The position numbers and the translations under genes were made by a program. A DNA stretch of 64,000 bases, taken from contig JAPPNF010000171.1 in assembly GCA_028818755.1 (NCBI GenBank), positions 1-64,000 of the forward strand. The letters run 5' to 3'. This DNA comes from Deltaproteobacteria bacterium (GTDB lineage: Bacteria; Desulfobacterota; Binatia; UBA9968; JAJDTQ01). Each line of letters opens with the position of its first letter. Position 1 is the first letter of the stretch. Under the pieces are notes generated by a model. That model had not been told where the DNA came from, did no database searches, and worked only from the letters and a program-made list of their open reading frames with translations. Below, one piece after another: positions 52,381 to 60,455 of the stretch.

Positions 52381-54672
52381 ATGGCTGAGGACTATCGCGT
52401 AATCGGCACTCCGGTGGTGCGTCCGGACGGCGCCGAGATGATCTCGGGCCAGGCGGTCTACGGGCCGGACGTGAGCCAGCCGGGGATGTTGTGGGGCAAG
52501 ATCCTGCGCAGCCCGCTGCCGCACGCGAAGATCCGGTCCATCGACCTGGAGAAGGCCCGCTCCGTCCCTGGCGCCACCGTGATCGCGGCCGACGACGTGC
52601 CGGACCGGCGCTACGGCTACGCCATCGAGGACGAGCAGATCTTCGCGGTGGAGAAGGTACGCTACGCGGGTGAGCCCGTGGCCGCGGCCGCGGCGCCCGA
52701 CGAGGAGCGGGCGCTGGAGGCGCTCTCCCTCATCGACGTGGACTACGAGGAGTTGCCGGCGGCGTTCACCGCCGAGGAGGCGGCGCGCGACGGCGCGCCC
52801 CTGGTCCACGAGGAGCTGGGGCCGGCCCGCTCGGTGTACCTGGCGTCGTGGAACCCCGTTCACGGGACCAACATCATCCACCGGGCCTCCCACCATCGCG
52901 GCGACGTGGACGCGGCGCTGGCGCGGGCGGACTACGTGTTCGAGGACACCTTCCATGCCAGCCAGATCCATCACTGCTACATGGAGCCCCACGCCTCGCT
53001 GGCCTCCGTCCGCGGCAACGAGGTGACGGTGTGGACCTGCAGCCAGGAGGTGTTCCAACTCCGGACCCTGCTGGCCGGGCTGTTCGGCATTCCCGAAAGC
53101 CGCATGCGGGTCATCTGCACCAAGGTGGGCGGCGGCTTCGGCGGCAAGATCGAGCCGCGCCTGGAACCCGTGGCTGTGGCGCTGTCGATGCACAGCCGCA
53201 GGCCCGTGAAGATGGTGATGACCCGGGCCGAGGAGTTCACCGCCGCGGCCGGCTCCACCCCGGCCACGGTGACGGTCAAGACCGGCGTCATGAAAGACGG
53301 CACCCTGGCGGCCCGGGACGTGGACTTTCTCTGGGACACCGGCGCCCACGCCGAGGGCCTTCCCCCCAGCAACCGCGCCATGAAGGACGGCAACGGCCCC
53401 TACCGCGTTCACGACCTGCGGATTTCGTCCACCCTGGTCTACACCAACAAGATGCGCGGCACCCAGTTGCGCGGCCTGGGCGTGCCGGAGGGCGCCTGGG
53501 CCATCGAGTCGCAGATGGACATGATCGCCGAGCGCCTGGGCATGGACCCGCTGGAGCTGCGGCTCAAGAACATCCTGCAGGAAGGCGACATCAACTCCAT
53601 CGACGACGTGGTGCAGAGCATCGGGCTTAAGGAGTGCCTCGAAAGCGTGGCGAAGGAGATCGACTGGGGCGAGCCCAAACCCGCCAACGTGGGCCGGGGC
53701 CTCGCCGTCATCGCCAAGTCGCCCACCACCCACTCCAGCATCTCCAGCGCGTATGTGCAGTTCAACGAGGACGGCAGCGCGCAGGTGCTGGTGGGCGCCT
53801 CCGAGATCGGCCAGGGCATGTCGGTGGTCATGTGCCAGATCGCCGCCGAGGTGCTGGGGCTTCCAGTGGAGGAGGTGGGCATCTCGAGCGCCGACACCGG
53901 CACCACCCCCTACGACCGCGGCACCTTCTCGAGCCGGGTGACCTTCTACACCGGCATGGCGGTGAAGATCGCCGCGGAGGACGCGAGAACGCAGTTGCTC
54001 GAGGTGGCTTCCCGGATGGTGGAGATACCGCAGGGCGATCTGGCCGTGGCAGAGCAACGGGTGGTGTCACCCGCCCATCCGGAGCTCTCGCTGACTTTCC
54101 GGGAGGTACTGGAACGGGCCCACACCAGCGAACGGCCGATCCTGGGCCGGGGCTCCTACGGCGGCAAGGGAGACTACCCCACGCTGCCCCACAAGACTCA
54201 ACGGAAGGAGTACGTGCCGGGTTGGAAGTACGCCGCCCAGGCCGTGGAGGCGGAGATCGACGAGGAGACCGGCATCGTCCGGGTCCGGCGCATCGCCTCC
54301 GCCCACGACGTGGGCAAGAGCCTGAACACACTGAGCGTCGACGGGCAAATCGTGGGCGGCGTGGTGATGGGACTGGGGTACGCCCTGCACGAACGGCTCC
54401 AGTTCGACCAAGGGCGGATCATCAACCCCTCGTTCATGGACTACAAGATCCCATCCAGCCAGGAGATCCCGGAGATCACCCCCATCGCCGTGGAGGTGCC
54501 TCTGCCCGAGGGTCCGTTCGGCGCCAAGGGCATCGGCGAGCTGGCCATCGTCGGCATCGCGCCCTGCATCGGCAACGCCGTCTACGACGCCCTGGGGGTG
54601 CGTCTCAAGGACCTGCCGTTGCATCCCGAACGGGTGCTGGAGGCGGTGGAGAGTCAACGGAAAGGCGGATGA
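52381..54672 (+). CDS. Molybdenum hydroxylase, large (molybdopterin) subunit
   Basis: A 763-residue subunit of the xanthine dehydrogenase / CO dehydrogenase family. Characteristic segments: VRYAGEPVAAAAA, the VGGGFGGKIEPR loop, VGASEIGQGMSVVMCQIAAEVLG and FGAKGIGELAIVG with the catalytic glutamate. It would hydroxylate a heteroaromatic or aldehyde carbon using water. With the FAD and 2Fe-2S genes downstream it makes a complete three-subunit enzyme. No XdhC-type maturation gene is present. The substrate is not determined; the CoxL-type active-site loop is not seen. Confidence 0.93.
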   Translation: MAEDYRVIGTPVVRPDGAEMISGQAVYGPDVSQPGMLWGKILRSPLPHAKIRSIDLEKARSVPGATVIAADDVPDRRYGYAIEDEQIFAVEKVRYAGEPVAAAAAPDEERALEALSLIDVDYEELPAAFTAEEAARDGAPLVHEELGPARSVYLASWNPVHGTNIIHRASHHRGDVDAALARADYVFEDTFHASQIHHCYMEPHASLASVRGNEVTVWTCSQEVFQLRTLLAGLFGIPESRMRVICTKVGGGFGGKIEPRLEPVAVALSMHSRRPVKMVMTRAEEFTAAAGSTPATVTVKTGVMKDGTLAARDVDFLWDTGAHAEGLPPSNRAMKDGNGPYRVHDLRISSTLVYTNKMRGTQLRGLGVPEGAWAIESQMDMIAERLGMDPLELRLKNILQEGDINSIDDVVQSIGLKECLESVAKEIDWGEPKPANVGRGLAVIAKSPTTHSSISSAYVQFNEDGSAQVLVGASEIGQGMSVVMCQIAAEVLGLPVEEVGISSADTGTTPYDRGTFSSRVTFYTGMAVKIAAEDARTQLLEVASRMVEIPQGDLAVAEQRVVSPAHPELSLTFREVLERAHTSERPILGRGSYGGKGDYPTLPHKTQRKEYVPGWKYAAQAVEAEIDEETGIVRVRRIASAHDVGKSLNTLSVDGQIVGGVVMGLGYALHERLQFDQGRIINPSFMDYKIPSSQEIPEITPIAVEVPLPEGPFGAKGIGELAIVGIAPCIGNAVYDALGVRLKDLPLHPERVLEAVESQRKGG

Positions 54673-54680
54673 AGGCTGTC

Positions 54681-54710
54681 GTCGTCATTCCCGCGAAAGC
54701 GGGAATCCAG
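54681..54710. repeat. Short palindromic repeat, dRS3-like
   Basis: ATTCCCGC (54687-54694), GAAA, GCGGGAAT (54699-54706) forms a perfect 8-bp stem with a 4-base loop, flanked by GTCGTC and CCAG. It is the common CATTCCCGCGAAAGCGGGAAT type seen in many genomes, and resembles Neisseria dRS3. It separates the large and FAD subunit genes. Confidence 0.7.
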
Positions 54711-54748
54711 GGGTGGGGCGGAATCGCCGCACGCTGTAGAGATCGCTC

Positions 54749-55633
54749 ATGGAATGCAATCTGATCCGACCCGCCGACCTCGACGAAGCACTGGCGGCGC
54801 GTGAGCGGTATACCGACGACGCCCTGCCCATCGCCGGCGGTCAGTCGCTGCTGGTGATGATGCGCAACCGGCTGGTGGCGCCGCGGGCGTTGATCGATCT
54901 CGAGCCACTCGAGGCGCTACGCGGCGTAGAGGTGAGCGGCGCCGGCATCTCCATCGGCGCCATGAACACCTGCCGCCAACTGATCGCCTCGCCGGTGCTG
55001 GGCGAGGAGGTCGCCGTGCTGCCGGCAGCGGCCCGGCAGGTAAGCTCCACGGCCGTGCGCAACCTCGGCACCATCGGCGGCAACGTCTGCCACAACGAAC
55101 CCGGGGCCGACCTGCCGCCGGTGCTGCTGGCGCTGAACGCGCGGGCCGAAGTACGTCGGCGTGCCGACGTGCGCCAGGTTCCACTGTCGGAATTCTTCAC
55201 GGGATACTTCGAGACCGCGCTCGAGCCGGACGAGATCCTGTGCCGCATCGACATCGAGCATCCGCCCGCCGGAGCCGTCGGCGTCTACCTCAAGCATGCC
55301 ATCAGCCCCGAGGACCTGGCGATGGTGGGTGTCGCGGCCGTGGTGGTGCCGGACGGAAAGCGCCCGGGCAGCGTGGCCGAGGTGCGCATCGGCATCGGCG
55401 GAGCCGCGCCGGTTCCGCTCCGGGCAGCGAAGGCCGAGGCCGGCCTCGAAGGCGCGGTTCTGGACGCGGAGACGGCCCGGGCCGCGGGAGAGATGGCCGC
55501 CACCGAGGTGGACCCTCCCAGCGACCCCCACGCCGGCGCCGACTACCGCCGCAAGATGGTGTCGGTGTTCGTCCGCAGGGCGCTGCTCCAGGCGGGTAGG
55601 CAGATCGAGGAGAACGGCCATGGCGCTGCTTGA
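54749..55633 (+). CDS. Molybdenum hydroxylase, FAD-binding subunit
   Basis: A 294-residue subunit of the CoxM/XdhB type, passing electrons from the 2Fe-2S clusters to the acceptor. FAD contacts are in PIAGGQSLLVMMRNRL and VRNLGTIGGNVCHNEPGADL. Its end overlaps the 2Fe-2S subunit start by 14 bases. A short palindromic repeat lies in the 76-base gap behind the large subunit gene. Confidence 0.93.
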   Translation: MECNLIRPADLDEALAARERYTDDALPIAGGQSLLVMMRNRLVAPRALIDLEPLEALRGVEVSGAGISIGAMNTCRQLIASPVLGEEVAVLPAAARQVSSTAVRNLGTIGGNVCHNEPGADLPPVLLALNARAEVRRRADVRQVPLSEFFTGYFETALEPDEILCRIDIEHPPAGAVGVYLKHAISPEDLAMVGVAAVVVPDGKRPGSVAEVRIGIGGAAPVPLRAAKAEAGLEGAVLDAETARAAGEMAATEVDPPSDPHAGADYRRKMVSVFVRRALLQAGRQIEENGHGAA

Positions 55634-56081
55634 TCTCAAGGTCAACGGCCAGGAAGTCCAGGTGGAAGCCCCGGAGACGGCGCTCCTGCTGGACGTGCTG
55701 CGCGAGCGGCTAGCCCTGACCGGAGCCAAGCGCGGCTGCGAGACCAGTCACTGCGGCTGCTGCACCGTACGGGTCGACGGCATGGCGGTCCACAGTTGCG
55801 TCGTGCTGGCCGCACGCTGCCCCGGCAAGGAGATCACCACCGTCGAAGGATGCGGCGACGGCATGGAGCTCGACCGCCTCCAGCAGTCGTTCCTGAAATA
55901 CGGCGCCGTCCAGTGCGGTTATTGCGGACCGGGAATGCTCATGGCCGCCCAGGCCCTGCTGGAACGAAATCCTCAACCCACGCTCGACGAAGTGAAGAAG
56001 GGGTTGGACGGCAACCTGTGCCGTTGCACGGGGTATACGCCCATCTTCGACGCCATCCTGGCCTACTCGCGCGGTGAGTAA
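55620..56081 (+). CDS. Molybdenum hydroxylase, 2Fe-2S subunit
   Basis: A 153-residue subunit with both clusters: the plant-ferredoxin type CETSHCGCCTVRVDG and a closing Cys (VHSCVVLA), plus the helical CGYCGPGM and CRCTGY motifs. It transfers electrons from the molybdenum centre to FAD. GGAG precedes the ATG. Order large-FAD-2Fe2S; the end overlaps the MFS gene by eight bases. Confidence 0.95.
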   Translation: MALLDLKVNGQEVQVEAPETALLLDVLRERLALTGAKRGCETSHCGCCTVRVDGMAVHSCVVLAARCPGKEITTVEGCGDGMELDRLQQSFLKYGAVQCGYCGPGMLMAAQALLERNPQPTLDEVKKGLDGNLCRCTGYTPIFDAILAYSRGE

Positions 56082-57588
56082 CGCACAGACCACCGTCCCC
56101 ACATCCGCCGGAATCGCCGTCGCCGGGGTGATGGTGGCGGTCTTTCTCTTCGCCATCGACGCCACCATCGTGAGCAGCGCCATGCCCACGGTGGTGTCCC
56201 AGCTCGGCGACATCGACCTCTACAGTTGGGTCTTTTCCGTCTACATGCTCACGTCGGCGCTGGCGACGCCCATCTTCGGCAAGCTCTCGGACCTCTACAG
56301 CCGGCGCACCCTGATATTGCTGGCCATCGCCACCTTCGTGCTGGGGTCGGTGGCCTGCGGCGCGGCCCAGACCATGACGCAGCTCATCGTCTTCCGCGCC
56401 GTGCAAGGCATGGGCGGCGGCGCGGTGTACGCGCTCGCGTTCATCATCGTGGGAGTAGTCTTCCCCGTGGAGCAGCGCGCGCGGATGCAGGGCCTGATCG
56501 CCAGCGTGTGGGGCGTCGCCTCGGTGCTCGGCCCGGCCGGCGGCGGGTTCATCGCCGAGTACTGGGACTGGCGCTGGATTTTCTGGATCAACCTGCCCCT
56601 CGGAGTCACGGCCGCCGGGCTCATCATCGCGGGGTTCCGGGAGCAACGCGCCGACGGGGCACGCCGGTCACTGGATCTGGCGGGCGCCGCGATCCTCTTG
56701 TCAGCGCTGATGCTGCTCTTCTACGGCCTTCTGGTGGCAGCCAACCAACTGGACCTGGTCACCGCAGAATCCGTCTCGGTGGTGGTAGGCGTCGCGGTGC
56801 TGTTTGCGCTCTTCATCGTCATCGAAGGCAAGGCCAGGGACCCGCTCCTACCCATGGCCTTGTTCCGCTTGCCCGGGTACAGCCGGCCCACTTACCTGAG
56901 CCTGCTCGCGGCCATGGGCATCTTCGGGGTCATCGGGTTCCTGCCTCTGTACGTCCAGGGTGCCCTGGGTGGCAGCGCCACGCTGGCCGGGTTGACCCTC
57001 CTGCCCTTGAGCGTGGGATGGACAGTGGGAAGCCTTACCTCCGGTCGCGTCACCCCCGTCTGGGGGTACCGCAGGGTCTGCGCAACGGGCATGACCCTGA
57101 TGGTGTCCGGCTACATCCCGTTCATGCTGCTGGAAGAAGCCGGCGGCATGACCGTGATGCTCGTCGCGACATTCGCGTCCGGCACCGGCATGGGCATGAC
57201 CAACGTCACGGCACTGGTCGCCGCCCAGAGTGCGGTGCCGTTCCAGAACCTGGGCGTCGCCACCTCCACGCTCATGCTGTTCCGCACCATCGGCGGCGCC
57301 CTCATCATCAGCATCATGGGCAGCATCCTCCTCCAACGCATGAACGCCGCCTTCACGGTCATCGCCGCGGACCTGAAAGCATCGGTCTCGGAGTCCGTGC
57401 TTCAAAAGCTCCTGAACCCGCAGAACCTCCTCGACCCCGCCACCCGCACGCTGATCCCCGCCGACCTCATGCCCTCCCTCATCGGCGCCCTCGTGAACGC
57501 TCTGTGGTGGGCCTTCCTGGTGGGGCTGACCGCTGCGGTGGCCGGGCTCGTTCTGAGCTGCTTCCTGGAGAGCAACCGGTCGAGATGA
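56074..57588 (+). CDS. MFS transporter, DHA2 (EmrB/QacA) family
   Basis: A 504-residue, probably 14-helix exporter with a GTG start at 56074. Visible: VFLFAIDATIVSSAMPTVVSQLG (motif D1), GKLSDLYSRRTLILLAIATFVLGSVACGAAQ (motif A), FRAVQGMGGGAVYALAF and SVWGVASVLGPAGGGFIAEYWDWRWIFWINLPLG (motif C). Members export drugs or toxic metabolites by proton antiport. The overlap with the hydroxylase operon suggests it exports a substrate, product or inhibitor of that pathway. Confidence 0.92.
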   Translation: MSNAQTTVPTSAGIAVAGVMVAVFLFAIDATIVSSAMPTVVSQLGDIDLYSWVFSVYMLTSALATPIFGKLSDLYSRRTLILLAIATFVLGSVACGAAQTMTQLIVFRAVQGMGGGAVYALAFIIVGVVFPVEQRARMQGLIASVWGVASVLGPAGGGFIAEYWDWRWIFWINLPLGVTAAGLIIAGFREQRADGARRSLDLAGAAILLSALMLLFYGLLVAANQLDLVTAESVSVVVGVAVLFALFIVIEGKARDPLLPMALFRLPGYSRPTYLSLLAAMGIFGVIGFLPLYVQGALGGSATLAGLTLLPLSVGWTVGSLTSGRVTPVWGYRRVCATGMTLMVSGYIPFMLLEEAGGMTVMLVATFASGTGMGMTNVTALVAAQSAVPFQNLGVATSTLMLFRTIGGALIISIMGSILLQRMNAAFTVIAADLKASVSESVLQKLLNPQNLLDPATRTLIPADLMPSLIGALVNALWWAFLVGLTAAVAGLVLSCFLESNRSR

Positions 57589-57642
57589 GACGAGTGATTC
57601 CTCGATCGTGTTGGTATACCGCCTGGCGAATTGAAGGCGTCT

Positions 57643-57762
57643 GGCGCCCTTCGACTTCGCTCCGCTGACGCTCCGCTACGCTCAGGGCGAACGGGGTTGT
57701 CCTAAGAATTCCTTAACTTAACCGTTCGCCCTGAGCGTAGCGGAGCGAAGTCGAAGGGCGCC
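57643..57762. repeat. Two dispersed palindromic repeats in inverted orientation (copies 5 and 6)
   Basis: Copy 5 (57643-57695) and copy 6 (57721-57762) are near-exact reverse complements, separated by a 25-base AT-rich spacer. The outer 24 bases (57643-57666 with 57739-57762) and the inner 20 bases (57675-57694 with 57722-57741) match perfectly. Copy 5 has an 11-base internal duplication, GACGCTCCGCT. The pair could form a long hairpin. It lies between convergent genes. Confidence 0.9.
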
Positions 57763-57822
57763 GACCCGTGTCCGACGCAGTTTTCAACAACCTGTTAGAA
57801 ATGTCGCATCGCGGGCGTTCCA

Positions 57823-58197
57823 TCACACCCATTTTTCAACGCCATTGTCGACGAACAGGTTCCGGCGCCGGAACGGTGGCGGTGAGTTGGTCAGCAGATA
57901 TAACCGCAGGCTCTTCAACGACGTCGCAAACCACGGTTTTTCCAAGGGCGGGATATCCCTTGTCCAGGCGGGCGGAACCGTCCCCTGGAGCCCGGCGGCG
58001 TATTCGACCATGGCGGCAAGATAGTTCGCTTCGAACGAGGGGAGGCGGACCTCCGGTGCGTGCCGTAGAGTCTCCTCGAATTCACCACCGTTCAGACTTG
58101 CCAGGAAGTCGTGCAACTCGGCAAGAACGTAGGAGCGCGCATGGGGACGCGCTATGAGTTCCCCACACAGAGCCTGAAACTCCTGGTCTTTGCTCAT
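57823..58197 (-). CDS. Conserved hypothetical protein, possible orphan antitoxin-like
   Basis: A 124-residue protein with no signal peptide: N-terminal KDQEFQALCGELIARPHARSYVLAELHDFLASL, a C-terminal FATSLKSLRLYLLTNSPPPFRRRNLFV. The FRRRN(L/I)FV ending is one I associate with small proteins encoded beside nucleotidyltransferase-type toxin genes. No such partner is adjacent here; the repeat pair lies directly downstream. The last residues (DNGVEKWV) may be altered. A function cannot be assigned. Confidence 0.6.
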   Translation of the reverse strand: MSKDQEFQALCGELIARPHARSYVLAELHDFLASLNGGEFEETLRHAPEVRLPSFEANYLAAMVEYAAGLQGTVPPAWTRDIPPLEKPWFATSLKSLRLYLLTNSPPPFRRRNLFVDNGVEKWV

Positions 58198-58358
58198 CCT
58201 ACAACCGTAGCGATCACGGAGTGGGTGTCAACACGCCGTCTTGACATTGCCCGACAGGCTGGCCGACCGACTTCACAGGGCCACATTGACGAAACCGGCC
58301 GCTCTTGTCTATGATTCCCGCAGCCTTGCGGCACCCACACAGTCAAGCGGAGGACCGA

Positions 58359-59153
58359 GTGACAACGACGCCCAACTTCACCGAAGAGACCCTCGACATG
58401 GCCGGCATATCCCTGCAATTGCGACGCGGAGGCTCCGGAGAACCGCTGCTGATCCTTCACGGCGAGCTTTGGGTGCCGGACTGGGTCGAGGCACACGAGC
58501 TTCTGGCACAGCACTATTCGGTTTGCGTCCCCTCCCTGCCGGGCTTCGGCACCTCGTCATTCCCGGATTGGTTGATGTCTGTCCGGGACCTCTCTGCCTG
58601 GGTCAACTGGTTCGTACGGGAAAGCGGCCTGGCCACCCCGCTCAAGGTCATCGGCTTCTCCATGGGAGGATGGATCGCCGCCGAGATGGCCACCATGAAC
58701 AGCGCCATTTTCTCGAAGATGGTCCTGGTGGGGGCCGGCGGCATCAGGCCCCGGGAAGGGGAGATCTGGGACTATTTCCTGAACTCCGCCAAGGACGCGT
58801 TCCAGACATCGTTCCACGACCATGAATCGGCCCAGTACCTGAAGTACTACGGCCGCGACTGGACTCCGGACGAGGCCGAACAGGTCGAGACCAACCGGGA
58901 AGCGGCCATCCGCTACCTCTGGCGTCCCTACATGCACAGCGTCACGTTGCCGGACCTGCTGCCGGCCATTGCCACCCCGACCCTGCTCGTGTGGGGGCGG
59001 CAGGACGGCATCGTTCCCATCAGCAGTTGCGAGGCTTACGCGCAGGGAATACCCGATGCCCGGGTCGCGGTCATCGAGGACTGCGGCCACATGCCGGAGA
59101 TGGAGAAACCGGAGGAGTTCGCCAAGACCGTCATCGAGTTCCTGCGGGATTGA
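58359..59153 (+). CDS. Alpha/beta-fold hydrolase
   Basis: A 264-residue alpha/beta hydrolase. The nucleophile elbow is GFSMGGW, the acid lies in WGRQDGIVP and the histidine in DCGHMPEME. The oxyanion region is ILHGELWVPDW, a little different from the usual HG-G. I chose the GTG at 58359 because GGAGG lies upstream; the frame extends 18 codons further. It precedes two LLM oxidoreductases by 25 bases, probably in one transcript. Confidence 0.86.
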   Translation: MTTTPNFTEETLDMAGISLQLRRGGSGEPLLILHGELWVPDWVEAHELLAQHYSVCVPSLPGFGTSSFPDWLMSVRDLSAWVNWFVRESGLATPLKVIGFSMGGWIAAEMATMNSAIFSKMVLVGAGGIRPREGEIWDYFLNSAKDAFQTSFHDHESAQYLKYYGRDWTPDEAEQVETNREAAIRYLWRPYMHSVTLPDLLPAIATPTLLVWGRQDGIVPISSCEAYAQGIPDARVAVIEDCGHMPEMEKPEEFAKTVIEFLRD

Positions 59154-59178
59154 TGGCGGAAGCAGGGAGTAGAGCACG

Positions 59179-60414
59179 ATGTTCATAGGCCACTTTACCG
59201 AAGAGCCCTGGCAGAAAGAGGACTGGCCCGTGGAATGGGGGTCGGGCGTCATGGCGGTCAGCAACAGCGAATACGACCCGGTCCGCGCCGCCAACCTCTA
59301 CCATCGCTACATCGACGAGAAGCAGTACGCCGAGGAGATGGGCTTCGACGGGATCATGGTGAACGAACACCACAGCGCGCCGTTCTGCATGAACGGCGTG
59401 GCCAACGTCAAAGCCTCCATCCTTGCCCGCGTCACCAACAAGGCCAAGATCCTGCTTCTCGGCAATATCCTGCCCATCCACGACGATCCCCTTTGGCTGG
59501 CGGAGTCGCTGGCGATGATCGACGTGATCTCCCGCGGCCGCCTGATCCCCGGCGTGGTCCGGGGCGGCGGCAGCGAGAGCCTGACGCACAACATCCCGCC
59601 CCACTACAATCGCGAGCGCTTCGAGGAGGCCCACGACTTCCTCATCAAGACCTGGACCACCCCCGGCCCGTTCCGCTGGGAGGGCAAGCACTTCCATTAC
59701 CGGTACGTGAACCCCTGGGCGGTGCCCTATCAGAAACCGCACCCGCCAATCTGGGTGCCCGGCACCTCCAGCAGGGAGACGGTGGAATGGTGCGCCCGGC
59801 ACCGCTACCCATACATCATGCTGGCCAGCCAGATCGACCTGACCCAGCAGATGTACCAAGTCTACTATGACACCGCCCGGGAAGTGGGCTATGAAGCCGG
59901 GCCGCAACACCTGGGCTTCATGTTCTTCTTCCACGTGGAGGAAACCGAGGAGCGGGCCATCGAGGTGGGCCGCACCCTGACCCAAGGCGTGCGCAGCCCC
60001 TACGATCCCGGTGCGCAGAGGCCGAAGCCGTGGATCGCGGGCCCTCCGGGCATCGCCACCAAGAGCGCCCGGGCGCTCCGGCGCAAGATGACGGCCGCGG
60101 ACTCGTCCGGCCGCACCCGCGCGGGAGCCCGGGCGACCTTCGAAGACCAGGTGGCCACCCACGGCATGGTCGTCGGCACCCCCGACAGCGTCATCCCCAA
60201 GGTGCGCTACATCCTGGAGCAGCTCAGGCCCGGCACCATCATCTTCCGCACCGGCGACGGCGCCATGGACCACGAGTCGCAGATGCGCACGCTCAAGCTC
60301 ATGGGCGAGGAGGTCATGCCCAAGCTCCGGGAGATCGCCGACGAACTCGGCCTCCCCGGCCCGTACGATATCGACCCCATGACCAACGAACCGGTCGCCG
60401 CCATGGCGTCCTAG
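59179..60414 (+). CDS. LLM-class flavin-dependent oxidoreductase, tandem copy 1
   Basis: A 411-residue bacterial-luciferase-like monooxygenase/oxidoreductase (LLM superfamily). Conserved parts: MGFDGIMVNEHHSAPFCMNG, ILLLGNILPIHDDPLWLAESLAMIDVISRGRLIPGVVRGGG and the late GTPDSVIPKVRYILEQ. These enzymes use FMNH2 or F420 to oxidise aldehydes, sulfonates or hydrocarbons. It is followed after 41 bases by a close paralogue. The substrate is unknown. Confidence 0.9.
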   Translation: MFIGHFTEEPWQKEDWPVEWGSGVMAVSNSEYDPVRAANLYHRYIDEKQYAEEMGFDGIMVNEHHSAPFCMNGVANVKASILARVTNKAKILLLGNILPIHDDPLWLAESLAMIDVISRGRLIPGVVRGGGSESLTHNIPPHYNRERFEEAHDFLIKTWTTPGPFRWEGKHFHYRYVNPWAVPYQKPHPPIWVPGTSSRETVEWCARHRYPYIMLASQIDLTQQMYQVYYDTAREVGYEAGPQHLGFMFFFHVEETEERAIEVGRTLTQGVRSPYDPGAQRPKPWIAGPPGIATKSARALRRKMTAADSSGRTRAGARATFEDQVATHGMVVGTPDSVIPKVRYILEQLRPGTIIFRTGDGAMDHESQMRTLKLMGEEVMPKLREIADELGLPGPYDIDPMTNEPVAAMAS

Positions 60415-60455
60415 CGGCTGTTGGCCTGCGCCACGTTACAGGCCGGGAGGTAACG

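Noticed and set aside
49351-54057. A 1568-codon open frame on the minus strand
   Set aside because: It lies antisense to the dihydropyrimidinase-like, UbiD and molybdenum hydroxylase genes; its translation is low-complexity, His/Gly/Val-rich sequence without family motifs. It is a shadow caused by high GC at third codon positions.
16912-57762. CRISPR array made of the palindromic repeats
   Set aside because: Copies are kilobases apart, variable in structure, and lack regular spacers; no cas genes are present.
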